Notes: generated by a model from the sequence alone, not told the origin. A DNA stretch of 64,000 nucleotides from Treponema saccharophilum DSM 2985 (GCF_000255555.1 NZ_AGRW01000044.1:1-64000), one strand, 5' to 3'. Positions 1-8,644 are shown, counted from the stretch's first letter. Numbers and translations: made by a program.

Positions 1-185
1 CAGAATTGCTTTATCCAAATAAATATACTGACATTGAAGTTTTCAAAAAGGATTTAATCGATTACATTGATTATTATAACAACAGACGGATTAAGTTAAA
101 ATTAAAAGGACTCAGCCCTGTTGATTACAGAACTAAGTCCTTTAAGTCCGTTAGTTAAAGTGTCCAATAAATGGGGTACACTTCA
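1..185 (+). mobile_element. Right end of an IS3-family insertion sequence
   Basis: The first 185 bases are much richer in A/T than the rest of the window. They hold the 3' end of a transposase gene followed within 30 bases by a terminal-repeat-like sequence (TGTCCAATAAATGGGGTACA, then CTTCA) that ends in CA near base 185, as expected for IS3-type elements with TG...CA ends. The left part lies outside the window, so completeness, target-site duplication and activity cannot be judged. The element ends about 44 bases beyond the stop codon of the DUF5312 gene, which it does not disrupt. The exact right boundary is inferred. Confidence 0.7.
3..158 (+). CDS. IS3-family transposase (OrfB), C-terminal fragment
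   Basis: This is the last 51 codons of a reading frame open from the window edge. The peptide contains [19 protein letters not shown] followed by VDYR, the typical tail of DDE (rve) integrase-type transposases of IS3/IS150 elements, in which the catalytic Glu lies a few tens of residues further upstream. It would cut and join the ends of the insertion sequence. Only the C-terminus is visible, so the DDE residues and any programmed frameshift with OrfA cannot be checked. AT-rich codon use unlike the neighbouring genes supports an acquired element. Confidence 0.8.
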   Translation, partial: ELLYPNKYTDIEVFKKDLIDYIDYYNNRRIKLKLKGLSPVDYRTKSFKSVS

Positions 186-228
186 TTCCTTTTATGGGGC
201 CGCGCGGGGATTTTCTTTTTCGTTCCCG

Positions 229-1764
229 TTATTTCTGAAGGAAATTCTGCATCAGGTTCACGAAAAGGTATATTTTCTTGTAGATGTCGACGGCAAGCTC
301 GTTCAGCGGCGTCTCGGCGAATCGGTCGATTTCCTTCCAGTTCGAGACAAGCTCGCCCCGCGGCTTTTTGTAGTCCTCGATAAGGGCTTTCGTGCTTTTC
401 GCGAAGACAATCATCGCCTTCGTCGTGTTCACAAGATACGTCTTCGCCATCGAGTTGCTGTCCTTTATCGTCGTCTTGATGATTCCCTTCGCCTCCTTGT
501 CGCGGTCAATCCTCGGCAAAAGCGTCTTGAGCTTCGCACCGAAGTCCCCGCCCTCCTCGTTGTGCTTCTGGTCGAACGCGGATATTTTGTCCGCCAAATC
601 CATCATCGCGTGGAACGCGTCGCTCATCGTCTGCGAAAGCTGCGGGTTCGTCCATTTTCCGCGGATGAGGACGAGGTCGGCGTACGTGCGGACGTCCCTC
701 TTCACGAATTCGATGAGGAAGAAGCGCATGTAGTTGAGCGGCTTTGCGTACTCGAATCCGGGAAGCCCCCGCTTGAGGAACGTCTCGCTCGCCTGTTCTG
801 TGTAGTATTTGAGGGAAAAAATGGAGGTCGTGTTGAAAATCTGCGTCAGGAGGCTGTCTATTTTTGAATTCATCTGCTCGGATTCGAGCTTGCGTATCGT
901 TAGCTGCGCCTGCGTCCTGATTTTGTCGATGTAGCTTTCGACAATCTGCTCGTGCTTCTCCTCGATTACGACAGAATAGGTCGGGTCTTTCGTCGTCAGC
1001 TGGATTATCATCTCGATTACCTGCTCCGACCTGATTTGGTTGAGCCTCGTGACGATTTTGTTCCACTGGTTCGGCTTCATCGGCTCGACGCCCTTCATCA
1101 CCTTGAACATCTGCATCATGTCGCTCCAGTCGGAATCGAGCGGGAGCGCCCATGCCACCGTAAGGAAGTCCTTCAGGTCCTCGGAGACGTAGCTGGCGTC
1201 AATCGGGTTGAATTTCGGCGTCTTGCTGAAGTCGCCCTCCCTCATCGTGGAGTCGAATTTCTTCAGCATGAAGTAGAAATCGAACGTGCAGAACTGCTTG
1301 AATTTCATCAGCTTCGTGTAAAGCGTGTCGATTTTCTGGATTTTTTCCTTGTCGAAGTCTGCGGAAAGCTTGTCGATGTCGGTCTTTATCTGCTTTTTGA
1401 GCTGGTTGAAGTCCATGTTCCGCGACATCGTCGTTATGGATTCCTCCGTCAGCTCCTCAAGTATCCGCTTCTGCTCCTCTGTCAGGGCGTAGTCAACTAC
1501 CATCATCTTGTACGAGTTCGGATTCTGCTGGTTGTTGAACGAGAGCTGGCAGCCGACCACCGCTTTGTATATCTCGTAGAATAATTTCGGGAACGCAGGC
1601 AGAAGCTGGTCAGCGCTATGCTTGTAGAATTTCCATTTCGTCTTTGAGAGTGACTTTGCTATTTGCTTGAGCAGTTTTTTCTTTTCCGCCTCGGGGTCCT
1701 TTTTGTTGAAAAGTGAGCCGAAGATTCGCTGGAGAAACGACTCTCCTGAAGATGAGTTTGACAT
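229..1764 (-). CDS. DUF5312-type spirochaetal protein
   Basis: A 511-residue protein of unknown function, highly charged and predicted largely helical, with no signal peptide or membrane segment. It resembles the conserved spirochaetal DUF5312 proteins; that assignment is from memory of the family and is moderate. An upstream in-frame extension to 1842 exists, but I start at 1764: a -35 TTGACA, 17-base spacer and -10 CATAGT lie just upstream and the ATG follows the -10 box by six bases, so the mRNA would be leaderless and the longer start would lie upstream of transcription. It is divergent from lepB, with overlapping promoters. The IS element ends just beyond its stop codon. Confidence 0.7.
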   Translation of the reverse strand: MSNSSSGESFLQRIFGSLFNKKDPEAEKKKLLKQIAKSLSKTKWKFYKHSADQLLPAFPKLFYEIYKAVVGCQLSFNNQQNPNSYKMMVVDYALTEEQKRILEELTEESITTMSRNMDFNQLKKQIKTDIDKLSADFDKEKIQKIDTLYTKLMKFKQFCTFDFYFMLKKFDSTMREGDFSKTPKFNPIDASYVSEDLKDFLTVAWALPLDSDWSDMMQMFKVMKGVEPMKPNQWNKIVTRLNQIRSEQVIEMIIQLTTKDPTYSVVIEEKHEQIVESYIDKIRTQAQLTIRKLESEQMNSKIDSLLTQIFNTTSIFSLKYYTEQASETFLKRGLPGFEYAKPLNYMRFFLIEFVKRDVRTYADLVLIRGKWTNPQLSQTMSDAFHAMMDLADKISAFDQKHNEEGGDFGAKLKTLLPRIDRDKEAKGIIKTTIKDSNSMAKTYLVNTTKAMIVFAKSTKALIEDYKKPRGELVSNWKEIDRFAETPLNELAVDIYKKIYLFVNLMQNFLQK

Positions 1765-1770
1765 TCTTTT

Positions 1771-1799
1771 ACTATGCAAAAATATCATTCTTCTGTCAA
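1771..1799 (-). promoter_or_regulatory. Promoter of the DUF5312 gene (leaderless)
   Basis: Read on the minus strand: TTGACA at 1799-1794 (perfect -35), 17-base spacer, CATAGT at 1776-1771 (4 of 6 matches to TATAAT), then six bases and the ATG at 1764. With a normal start 6-8 bases after the -10 box, transcription begins at or next to the start codon. No Shine-Dalgarno sequence is present. Confidence 0.65.
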
Positions 1800-1822
1800 T
1801 GAATCCGCATATATTGTAGAAT
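1794..1822 (+). promoter_or_regulatory. Promoter of lepB (leaderless), overlapping the divergent promoter
   Basis: A TAGAAT -10 box at 1817-1822 is followed by seven bases and the lepB ATG at 1830; there is no Shine-Dalgarno sequence between them. The corresponding -35 position (1794-1799, TGTCAA) is the complement of the -35 hexamer used by the divergent DUF5312 gene, so the two promoters share bases and may compete for polymerase. Confidence 0.5.
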
Positions 1823-1829
1823 ACGGCGT

Positions 1830-2396
1830 ATGTCCGAATCATTTTCGCAGGATACCCCGGATTCCCGGAAGTCTGCCCGCCGTCCGTCCGTCGCGCTGAT
1901 TGTGTGCGCGGGAATCGCGCTCGGCGTTTTCCTCAAGCTTTTCGTCGTCGATTTTCTTCACGTGTCCGGCCGCTCGATGGTTCCGTCGATACAGGACGGC
2001 GAGACCATCGTCGTGAGCAAACTGCGGTACGGAATCGTCATGCCGTACGGGGACAAGCTCCTTTTGCGCTGGTCGGAGCCGTGCCGCGGGGATGTCGTCA
2101 TCTATCTGTACGAGAACAAGCAGGTCGTGAAAAGATGCGTCGCCGTGGGCGGGGATTCGCTTTCCGTGTCGCGCTCGGCCGACAATGACTTGTTCGGCGA
2201 ATTCGGTTATACTCTCGAAGTCTGCGGCAGCAGAATCCCCCTGAACGAGACGCAGTTCAAGAACCTGTCTGGCGTATCGTCCGTTCCGGAGGGGTACGTG
2301 CTCGCCGTCGGTGACAATTACGGGGAATCCCTCGATTCCCGGAATTACGGGTTCGTTCCCGTTTACAATATCCTTGGAAAAGTTTTATGCAAGTAA
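1830..2396 (+). CDS. lepB: Signal peptidase I
   Basis: A 188-residue type I signal peptidase that cleaves signal peptides from exported proteins at the outer face of the inner membrane. A single N-terminal membrane segment spans about residues 20-42. The catalytic serine lies in SGRSMVPS (Ser49), the general-base lysine in VVKRCVAVGGD (Lys101), and the conserved box GDNYGESLDSRNYG is at 161-174. It is short because it lacks the large periplasmic insertions of the E. coli enzyme, as is usual in many bacteria. Its last 10 bases overlap the next gene, a penicillin-binding protein, so the two are probably co-translated. The window encodes many signal-peptide-bearing proteins that would be substrates. 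Confidence 0.93.
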   Translation: MSESFSQDTPDSRKSARRPSVALIVCAGIALGVFLKLFVVDFLHVSGRSMVPSIQDGETIVVSKLRYGIVMPYGDKLLLRWSEPCRGDVVIYLYENKQVVKRCVAVGGDSLSVSRSADNDLFGEFGYTLEVCGSRIPLNETQFKNLSGVSSVPEGYVLAVGDNYGESLDSRNYGFVPVYNILGKVLCK

Positions 2397-4324
2397 ACGG
2401 ATACATCAAGAAATGGCCGATGGTCGCCATAATAGCGCTGACGACGCTTTTCTCGCTTGTCATTATCGTCAAATTCGGAGTCTATTCGTTCTCCGGCTCG
2501 TCATCCTCGCAGGGAAGCGTCATCGCCTCCTCCCCGCAGCAGAATCAGCAGGCGCCGCAGAAGGTTCCTTCCGGCGACAACATACACCGCGGCTCTATTT
2601 TCGACAGAAACGGGAAGGCGCTTGCTGTGGCGACGAACTACTACCATTTCGGCGTTACGCCGTCGGCAATCAGGAACCCGCAGATATTCGCCAAGATTGT
2701 GTCGCCGATTCTCGGCGAGACGGAAAAGTCGATTCTCAAAATACTGAGCGAGAACGCAAAGGCGAGCTTCGTCTACATAAAGAAAAAAATCGACCAGACG
2801 ACATACGAGGATTTGCGCAGGATGTGCGAGAAGAACGGCTACACGACCGCCGTCGTCCGCTACGACAAAATTCCCGGGCGCGTCTATCCCGAGAACGATT
2901 TGGCGTCGCAGCTCATCGGCTTCATGGGCGCGGAGGGGCGCGGGCTTGCGGGAATCGAGTATTCGATGCAGGACACGCTCTCGCCGATGACGGGAATCCG
3001 CGGCGAGGAGATTCAGGGAAAGAACATCTACCTCACGATAGACGCGAACCTCCAGTCGCAGCTTGAGAAGATAGCGATGGACGCGATGGAGAGCACGCAG
3101 GCGGAGTCGATGATGCTCGTCGCCGCGGACGCGAAGAACGGCGAGATTCTTTCCTACATAAGCTATCCTTCCGTGAACCTCAACGAATATACGTCGGCGA
3201 CGAAGGAGCAGATGATGGACCGCCCCGCCGCGGAAAGCTACGAGCCCGGTTCCGTGTTCAAGATATTCTCCGTCGCGTCGTTCCTCGATGAGGGCGTCAT
3301 AAAGCCGGACGAGGTTTTCGTGTGCGACGGGACGTACGAGAAAAAGACGAATTCGGGGGAGAGAATCAGGATAACGTGCCTCGGCCAGCACGGTTCGGTG
3401 ACGGCGCGCGAGGCGCTAAAGTATTCGTGCAACGACGCGCTCGCGCAGATGAGCGAGAAAATCGAGTCGGAGATTTTCCTGAAGAAGCTCCGGTCGTTCG
3501 GGTTCGGGGCGAAGACGGGCGTGGAGCTTCCGGGGGAGACGGCCGGCTCGCTGAAGAATACGAGCGACAGGTATTGGTCCGCGCGCTCGAAGCCGACGAT
3601 TGCAATCGGGCAGGAAATAGGCGTCAGCGCGCTTCAGATGGTTCAGGCGGCGACGGTTCTCGCGAACGGGGGCGTTCCCGTGCAGCTTTCGTTCATCAGC
3701 AAAATCGTCAATTCCCGCGGCGAGGAGGAATTCGTCCACGAGCCAGTCCGGAAAAACCGCGTCATAAGGGAATCGACCGCTAAATACCTGCTCAACTGCA
3801 TGGAGACGGTCGCGCAGAGCGGAACGGGAATCCGCTCGCAGATTGACGACGTGTCCATCGGCGTGAAGACGGGAACCGCACAGATGGCGGACATAAAGAC
3901 GGGCGGCTACAGCGACACGGATTTCCTTTCCAACTGCATCGCCGTTTTTCCCGTCGAGAATCCCGAGATAATCCTCTATATCGTAATCGAGAAGGCGAAG
4001 GGCGAGACGTATGCCGGAAGAATCGTCGCGCCGGTCATAAAGAAGGCGGCGAACGTGATAATCGACCAGCTCGGGATGAGCAGGAAGGGCGCGTCGAGCC
4101 TCGCTCATTCGGGCGTCATATCGATTTCGCGGGATCCGCCCGTCGTGATAAAGGACAAGCTCCCGAATTTCAAGGGGATGTCGAAGAGGCAGATTCTTCC
4201 ACTGTTCGAGCAGAAGAACCTGCACATAAAGATAACGGGGAACGGTGGATGGGTCGTCGACCAGAAGCCGCCCGCAGGAACAAAAGTCACCAATGATATG
4301 GAAATCGAGCTCGTGTTCGAGTAG
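2387..4324 (+). CDS. Penicillin-binding protein 2/FtsI-type transpeptidase with PASTA domain
   Basis: A 645-residue class B penicillin-binding protein that cross-links peptidoglycan in the periplasm. It has an N-terminal membrane anchor (about 11-31), a dimerisation region (about 60-210), and a transpeptidase domain with the three active-site motifs: SVFK (Ser289-Lys292), SCN (347-349) and KTGTAQ (494-499). A C-terminal PASTA-like segment (about 585-645) is a candidate sensor of uncross-linked wall. Length and order fit the FtsI/SpoVD type involved in division or elongation. It starts inside the end of lepB and is followed three bases later by the Maf/DUF115 gene. Which division or elongation complex it serves cannot be told from this window. 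Confidence 0.88.
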   Translation: MQVNGYIKKWPMVAIIALTTLFSLVIIVKFGVYSFSGSSSSQGSVIASSPQQNQQAPQKVPSGDNIHRGSIFDRNGKALAVATNYYHFGVTPSAIRNPQIFAKIVSPILGETEKSILKILSENAKASFVYIKKKIDQTTYEDLRRMCEKNGYTTAVVRYDKIPGRVYPENDLASQLIGFMGAEGRGLAGIEYSMQDTLSPMTGIRGEEIQGKNIYLTIDANLQSQLEKIAMDAMESTQAESMMLVAADAKNGEILSYISYPSVNLNEYTSATKEQMMDRPAAESYEPGSVFKIFSVASFLDEGVIKPDEVFVCDGTYEKKTNSGERIRITCLGQHGSVTAREALKYSCNDALAQMSEKIESEIFLKKLRSFGFGAKTGVELPGETAGSLKNTSDRYWSARSKPTIAIGQEIGVSALQMVQAATVLANGGVPVQLSFISKIVNSRGEEEFVHEPVRKNRVIRESTAKYLLNCMETVAQSGTGIRSQIDDVSIGVKTGTAQMADIKTGGYSDTDFLSNCIAVFPVENPEIILYIVIEKAKGETYAGRIVAPVIKKAANVIIDQLGMSRKGASSLAHSGVISISRDPPVVIKDKLPNFKGMSKRQILPLFEQKNLHIKITGNGGWVVDQKPPAGTKVTNDMEIELVFE

Positions 4325-4327
4325 GGA

Positions 4328-5863
4328 ATGATGAACGAAATCTGGCAGAAGAACATAACGCTTTTTCTTTCGCGTTTTCCCGCGCTTGCCGGTTATCTCG
4401 GCGTAGGCGAGGGCAGCCTTACGGTCGGCGGCGGGCCGAACCCCGAATACCTCCTTTCCGCATCCGAGCTTGAGATTGTCCCGTCCCGCCGCGGGAACAT
4501 GCCGACGGCGCGCGCGAAGGACGGCGACGGAAAGTCGCGGATGCTCCATTCCTTGTACGACCCCGTCCGGGAAGCCGAGCAGGCTGCCGATTCCGTGAAG
4601 AAGACGAACCCGGATTCCCGCGCGTGCGCTTTTTTTTCGTTCGGGCTGGGGTATCCTGTCGTCGCGTATGCCCGGAAATTCCCCGATGACGCGCTGATAG
4701 TCGTGGAGCCGAACCCGAAGGCGTTTTTCACGGCGCTTTCCGCGATAGACTGGTCGCCCGTCTTCAATATGCGCGACGTGACGTTCGCAATCGCGACGGG
4801 TGCGGATGTCGTCGTCTCGCTTCTTGAGCGTGCCGGCGGGCTTCTTTCCGTCGCGCTTTTTCAGAACCAGGCGCACACGATGCACGCGTCCGCCTATTAT
4901 TGCGCGCTTTCATCGCAAATCGAGCGGAACCGCGACAAGGAGAGAATAAACGCCGCGACGTTCAGGCGGTTCTCCGCGCTGTGGAAGAAGAACATCGGGA
5001 TGAATTCCTCCGTGATAAACGCGCGCGTCTCGTCGCTGTCGGATTTCGTCTCAAAAAATAAAGAATCGTTTTCGGGGCGGCCGTTCGTCGTCGTGGCCGC
5101 GGGACCGTCTCTTTCTGAAATACTGCCGCACCTTAAAGAAATGGGGCGGCGCGCATTCATCGTCGCGGTCGATACGGCGCTCCGCTCGTGCCTCGATTAT
5201 GGGGTCGAGCCTGATTTCGTCGTGCTCTGCGACCCGCAGTTCTACGCGTACAGGCATATCGCGGGGCTTTCGTCCCCGTCCAGCGTCCTCGTCACCGAGG
5301 CTGCCGTCTATCCTCCAGCGCTCCGATTCCGCTGCCGGGAAATCGTGATGTGCGCCTCGAACTGCCCGCTTGAGATGATGGCGGAGAAGGGGCTCGTCGA
5401 CGGCGAATTCGTCCGCGAGGACAGAAAGCGCGGAATCCTTAGCTCTGGCGGCTCCGTCTCGACTACCGCGTGGGAATTTGCCCGCGTCGCCGGCGCGTCC
5501 GAAATCTACATGGCGGGGCTTGACCTCGGCTATCCCGAAAACGAGACGCACGTGCGCGGCTCGACGTTCGAGGAGCTGGCGCATTCCGTCTCGTCGCGGC
5601 TTTTTCCTGCGGAGACGTTCGGCGCGGGCGCTCTTTTCGGCGCGAACATGATGTGGGCGGAAGATTACGGCGGACGGAAAATCCTCACGGACAACAGGAT
5701 GAAGATGTTCGCGTGGTGGTTCGAGAGCCGCTGCACGTCGTATCCAAAGCTGCGCACCTATTCGATGTCGTCGCGCTCGCTCAAAATTCCGGGAATAACC
5801 GTGCGCACTCGCGAAGAATTTTTTGAAAATACTAAAGATTTCAGAGCCGTCTCCGAAAATTAA
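4328..5863 (+). CDS. Maf/DUF115 family motility-accessory glycosyltransferase-like protein
   Basis: A 511-residue cytoplasmic protein with the DUF115/MAF_flag10 core at about residues 240-420, including VVVAAGPSLSE, VAVDTALRSCLDYGVEPDF and the later GLDLGYPENETHVRGS. In other bacteria such proteins attach nonulosonic-acid-type sugars to flagellin; spirochaete periplasmic flagellins are glycosylated, so the same role is plausible here. The start follows the upstream stop by three bases, so it is likely the third gene of the lepB operon. No flagellin or sugar-synthesis genes are nearby, so the acceptor and sugar are unknown. Family confidence is good, function inferred. Confidence 0.78.
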   Translation: MMNEIWQKNITLFLSRFPALAGYLGVGEGSLTVGGGPNPEYLLSASELEIVPSRRGNMPTARAKDGDGKSRMLHSLYDPVREAEQAADSVKKTNPDSRACAFFSFGLGYPVVAYARKFPDDALIVVEPNPKAFFTALSAIDWSPVFNMRDVTFAIATGADVVVSLLERAGGLLSVALFQNQAHTMHASAYYCALSSQIERNRDKERINAATFRRFSALWKKNIGMNSSVINARVSSLSDFVSKNKESFSGRPFVVVAAGPSLSEILPHLKEMGRRAFIVAVDTALRSCLDYGVEPDFVVLCDPQFYAYRHIAGLSSPSSVLVTEAAVYPPALRFRCREIVMCASNCPLEMMAEKGLVDGEFVREDRKRGILSSGGSVSTTAWEFARVAGASEIYMAGLDLGYPENETHVRGSTFEELAHSVSSRLFPAETFGAGALFGANMMWAEDYGGRKILTDNRMKMFAWWFESRCTSYPKLRTYSMSSRSLKIPGITVRTREEFFENTKDFRAVSEN

Positions 5864-5865
5864 AA

Positions 5866-6020
5866 TGTACCGGGTGGAGCAGAGCGTTCTCCGACATCCA
5901 GACGCTTTGTTCTGCGACGATGTGCGCAGGAATCGTAGCTGTGAATGCGGTTCCTGCAAGCAACGACGGTTCTCCATGATTGAAGGCGAAGAGTGTGTAA
6001 GGCTTTTCGCCTTTTTTTTT
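5866..6020 (+). ncRNA. Candidate small structured RNA ending in an intrinsic terminator
   Basis: The 280-base gap after the Maf gene contains a GC-rich 150-base stretch with no convincing reading frame and several self-complementary segments: GCAGGAA/TTCCTGC around an 18-base loop (about 5926-5957), CAGAGCG/CGCTTTG (about 5881-5907), and TGGAG/CTCCA near the two ends. It finishes in a terminator hairpin (5984-6012) and a run of nine T. Size and a long imperfect rod would suit a 6S-like or other regulatory RNA, but I see none of the signature sequences of SRP RNA, tmRNA or RNase P RNA. It could instead be a long 3' untranslated region of the upstream operon. Confidence 0.35.
5984..6020 (+). 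terminator. Intrinsic terminator
   Basis: AGGCGAAGAG (5984-5993) pairs with CTTTTCGCCT (6003-6012) with one G-T wobble and a nine-base loop, directly followed by a T run. It would end transcription of the lepB operon or of the candidate small RNA. Confidence 0.8.
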
Positions 6021-6100
6021 CGCCGCCCTGCTTTTTCGCGGATGCGCCGGGCTGTTTTATTGAGATTGATGGCGAAATCTGTTATTTTTATTGGAACTGC

Positions 6101-6120
6101 CCGGAAAAACGTTTTTCCGG
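6101..6120. repeat. Perfect 20-base palindrome upstream of the VTT gene
   Basis: CCGGAAAAACGTTTTTCCGG is fully self-complementary and lies 25-44 bases before the chosen ATG of the VTT-domain gene. It could be an operator for a dimeric regulator or, in RNA, a stable hairpin in the 5' leader. Confidence 0.6.
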
Positions 6121-6144
6121 TGGATTTATTGTTCAGGTTTGGGT

Positions 6145-6792
6145 ATGAGTCAGAATATCGCTGAGAAAATGAATGACGAGGAGGAACCTTTTGAGAAGCC
6201 GACGTTCCTCGACAAGAACGGCCGGCTTGCAAAACGTATTTTCGCGGGAATCTTCGTCGTTTTTTTTGTCGCGCTCGGCAGTTTCCTTGCCTACCAGTAT
6301 TCAATCGGGTCTTTCAAAAATCCGGATTCGTTCAGGGAATACATAAAATCTTTCGGATATTTCGGCCCCGTCGCGCTGACCGTGTTCCAGTGCTTCAAGG
6401 TTTTCTACGCAGTAATCCCCGGCGCGCTCGGATGCGTCGCAGGCGCCGCCATGTTCGGCTCTGTCGGCGGCTTCGTGTGCAACTACATCGGCATCTGCAC
6501 CGGCTCGATTCTGGCGTTCCTCCTTTCTCGCAAGATGGGGTTCTCTCTCATGCGCCTTATTTTCTCGGAAAAGAAAATCCGCTCGTACAAGCGCTGGATG
6601 AACCGCTACACGAAGCATTACCACATTTTTTTGTGGATTGCCATCTGCCTTCCGATTTCTCCTGACGATTTCCTGTGCTATTTCACGGGACTGACTCAGA
6701 TGAAAATAAAAAAGTTCGTCATTATAATTCTGACGGCGAAACCGTGGGCGATTCTCGCCTACAGCCTTATCTTTGGGAATCTTTTTGAATAG
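6145..6792 (+). CDS. TVP38/TMEM64 (VTT/DedA-like) membrane protein
   Basis: A 215-residue inner-membrane protein of the VTT (SNARE-associated/DedA-like) superfamily. It has an N-terminal membrane span (about residues 28-50), the re-entrant glycine-rich core around 70-130 (VALTVFQCFKVFYAVIPGAL, GCVAGAAMFGSVGGF, YIGICTGSILAFLLSR) and further spans to the C-terminus. Relatives are proposed lipid scramblases or transport-related proteins. It lies just upstream of pssA and psd, consistent with a membrane-lipid role. I chose ATG 6145; an upstream TTG at 6091 would place a perfect 20-base palindrome (6101-6120) inside the gene. No strong ribosome-binding site is visible. Confidence 0.8.
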   Translation: MSQNIAEKMNDEEEPFEKPTFLDKNGRLAKRIFAGIFVVFFVALGSFLAYQYSIGSFKNPDSFREYIKSFGYFGPVALTVFQCFKVFYAVIPGALGCVAGAAMFGSVGGFVCNYIGICTGSILAFLLSRKMGFSLMRLIFSEKKIRSYKRWMNRYTKHYHIFLWIAICLPISPDDFLCYFTGLTQMKIKKFVIIILTAKPWAILAYSLIFGNLFE

Positions 6793-6846
6793 AAACAGCA
6801 GGTTTTTCCTGTGACGTTCTTTCACTAGAAAAGGAGAGTCAAATAA

Positions 6847-7605
6847 ATGTTGCTTGGGGTTTACAATTACACAGTCATATTGACGTACATCGGGATGATT
6901 TTCTCGTTCGCGGGAATCCATTTCGTGTTCTCGAACTCTGACAGAAGTTTCATACTCGCGCTTCTGTGCCTGATGGTCGCGGGTGTGATGGACATGTTCG
7001 ACGGGAAGGTCGCTTCCACGAAGAAGAACCGCACCGACGACGAGAAGCTTTTCGGAATCCAGATAGATTCGATGGCCGACATCATAAGCTACGGCGTTTT
7101 CCCGTCGCTTATCGTCTACAAGCTTGCAATCGGGGACGCGCAGTATCCGGTGGAGCATCCGTGGCAGGCGCGCGGCGTCATCTGCATCTGCGCAATCTAC
7201 CTTCTGTGCGCGCTCATCCGCCTGTCGTATTTCAACGTCGACGAGATGAACAGGCAGAAGAAGACGAGCGAGTCCCGCCATGAGTACCGGGGGCTTCCCG
7301 TCACGAGCGTGGCGATTGTCCTTCCCGCTGTTTTCATCATCTCGTATTTCGCGGGAAGCGCGCGCCCGCCGATTCAGCCCGCGGCAATTCTCCTTATGGT
7401 GATGGCGTTGGCGTTCATCTCCCCGTTCAGGCTTCCGAAGCCGGCGCTCGCGGGAAAAATCGTGATGATTATCATCGGGCTTGCCGAGCTTGCGCTCCTC
7501 ATGCTCGGAAAATCTTACTGCGTCCCGACGACGGACAAAGACCCCTCCGTCGTGTTCGAGAATACTGCCGTAATCGAGGACGACGCGTCTTCCGCCGAAA
7601 ACTGA
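6847..7605 (+). CDS. pssA: CDP-diacylglycerol-serine O-phosphatidyltransferase
   Basis: A 252-residue multi-span membrane enzyme that makes phosphatidylserine from CDP-diacylglycerol and L-serine. The CDP-alcohol phosphotransferase motif is readable: Asp49, Asp52-Gly53, then Gly70, Asp74 and Asp78 (MDMFDGKVAS followed by GIQIDSMAD), the residues that bind the metal and the CDP group. The rest of the protein is made of hydrophobic spans. A good AAGGAG ribosome-binding site precedes ATG 6847. The next gene, 12 bases on, is psd, which uses its product, so together they form the phosphatidylethanolamine branch. Confidence 0.92.
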   Translation: MLLGVYNYTVILTYIGMIFSFAGIHFVFSNSDRSFILALLCLMVAGVMDMFDGKVASTKKNRTDDEKLFGIQIDSMADIISYGVFPSLIVYKLAIGDAQYPVEHPWQARGVICICAIYLLCALIRLSYFNVDEMNRQKKTSESRHEYRGLPVTSVAIVLPAVFIISYFAGSARPPIQPAAILLMVMALAFISPFRLPKPALAGKIVMIIIGLAELALLMLGKSYCVPTTDKDPSVVFENTAVIEDDASSAEN

Positions 7606-7617
7606 GGGGGACAGCCG

Positions 7618-8517
7618 ATGGAAAAAGAGAAAAACGCTGGCGGGAACGACGGCTCCGTCGAATTCCTGTGCAGGAACCCGTTCGGGCGCTGCATCCTTGA
7701 GACGATGCTCGCTCTCCGTGTCCCGAAACTCCTCGGGGCGTTTCTGCGCTCTCCGCTGTCGCATTCGTACATAAAGCCGTTCATCGCGAAGAACGGAATC
7801 GACATGTCGGATTTTTCCGATTATGCCGAGGTGAATCCCGCGGGAACGAAACGGTTCCGCTCGTTCAACGATTTCTTCACGAGGAAAAAGCCCGAGTCCG
7901 CGCTCTCGTTCGATGCGGAACCGTCGCACCTCATCTCTCCGTGCGACTCTCTCCTTTCCGCGTGCAAAATCGGAAGCGATTCCGTGTTCCGCGTGAAGGG
8001 CTTCGACTACGCGCTTTCCGATTTTTTCGGGACGCACGACTTTGACGGGAAATTTCTCGGCGGCGACTGCCTTATATTCCGCCTGTGCGCCACGGATTAC
8101 CACCGTTTCTGCTATATCGACGGCGGCGTCCACAACGCCGGGGCGGGCGCGAACCACTTCATTCCCGGAAAGCTGTATTCCGTCCAGCCCGTCGCGTGCG
8201 AGAATTTCAGGGTTTATGCGAGGAACCGCCGCTCGTGGACGGTTTTCTCGACCGACCATTTCGGGGACGTCGCGCAGATTGAGGTCGGCGCGTTCAGCGT
8301 CGGCGGAATCGTGAACCACAAGGGAAAAAATCTTCCGGAACGGTTCGGGCGCGGTGAGGAGAAGGGCTATTTCGACCTTCACGGCTCGACGATTGTGATG
8401 CTCTTCGAGAAGGGGAAAATCGAGCTTCTCCCCGAAATCGCGTCGGCCGTCAGCGGCGGCTCCGAATTCCGCGTGAAATACGGCCAGCAGATTGGGACGA
8501 AACCGACCGCCGGCTGA
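7618..8517 (+). CDS. psd: Phosphatidylserine decarboxylase proenzyme
   Basis: A 299-residue phosphatidylserine decarboxylase that converts phosphatidylserine to phosphatidylethanolamine at the inner membrane. The proenzyme cleaves itself at a Gly-Ser bond; here the motif reads HGST (255-258) instead of the common LGST, leaving Ser257 to become the pyruvoyl group. Conserved stretches around DYHRFCYIDGG and the IVNHKGKN region also fit the family. A GGGGGAC ribosome-binding site precedes the ATG and the gene follows pssA by 12 bases. A strong terminator ends the transcript just downstream. Confidence 0.92.
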   Translation: MEKEKNAGGNDGSVEFLCRNPFGRCILETMLALRVPKLLGAFLRSPLSHSYIKPFIAKNGIDMSDFSDYAEVNPAGTKRFRSFNDFFTRKKPESALSFDAEPSHLISPCDSLLSACKIGSDSVFRVKGFDYALSDFFGTHDFDGKFLGGDCLIFRLCATDYHRFCYIDGGVHNAGAGANHFIPGKLYSVQPVACENFRVYARNRRSWTVFSTDHFGDVAQIEVGAFSVGGIVNHKGKNLPERFGRGEEKGYFDLHGSTIVMLFEKGKIELLPEIASAVSGGSEFRVKYGQQIGTKPTAG

Positions 8518-8522
8518 TGCCG

Positions 8523-8552
8523 AAAAAGCAGGGATTTTCCCTGCTTTTTTTT
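8523..8552 (+). terminator. Intrinsic terminator after psd
   Basis: AAAAAGCAGGGA pairs with TCCCTGCTTTTT around a short TTT loop, directly followed by further T residues. It closes the pssA-psd transcript and separates it from glyS. Confidence 0.88.
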
Positions 8553-8644
8553 GCCGTGGAAACAAACCGATGTCTCTGATACAATTCCCGCATCATTTTT
8601 TTCAGCTTCCGCCGCAATCCAGCGACGGGCAAGGAGTTTTTCAA

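Noticed and set aside
3416-4885. Long minus-strand frame opposite the penicillin-binding protein and Maf gene
   Set aside because: Arg-rich shadow frame produced by GC-rich coding on the other strand; the plus-strand proteins have clear motifs.
5866-6020. SRP RNA, tmRNA or RNase P RNA
   Set aside because: No GGAA-tetraloop domain of SRP RNA, no tRNA-like ends of tmRNA, and too short for RNase P RNA.
6301-8565. 754-codon minus-strand frame opposite pssA and psd
   Set aside because: Antisense shadow; composition is Arg/Glu/Val-rich without family features, and the plus-strand genes are unambiguous.
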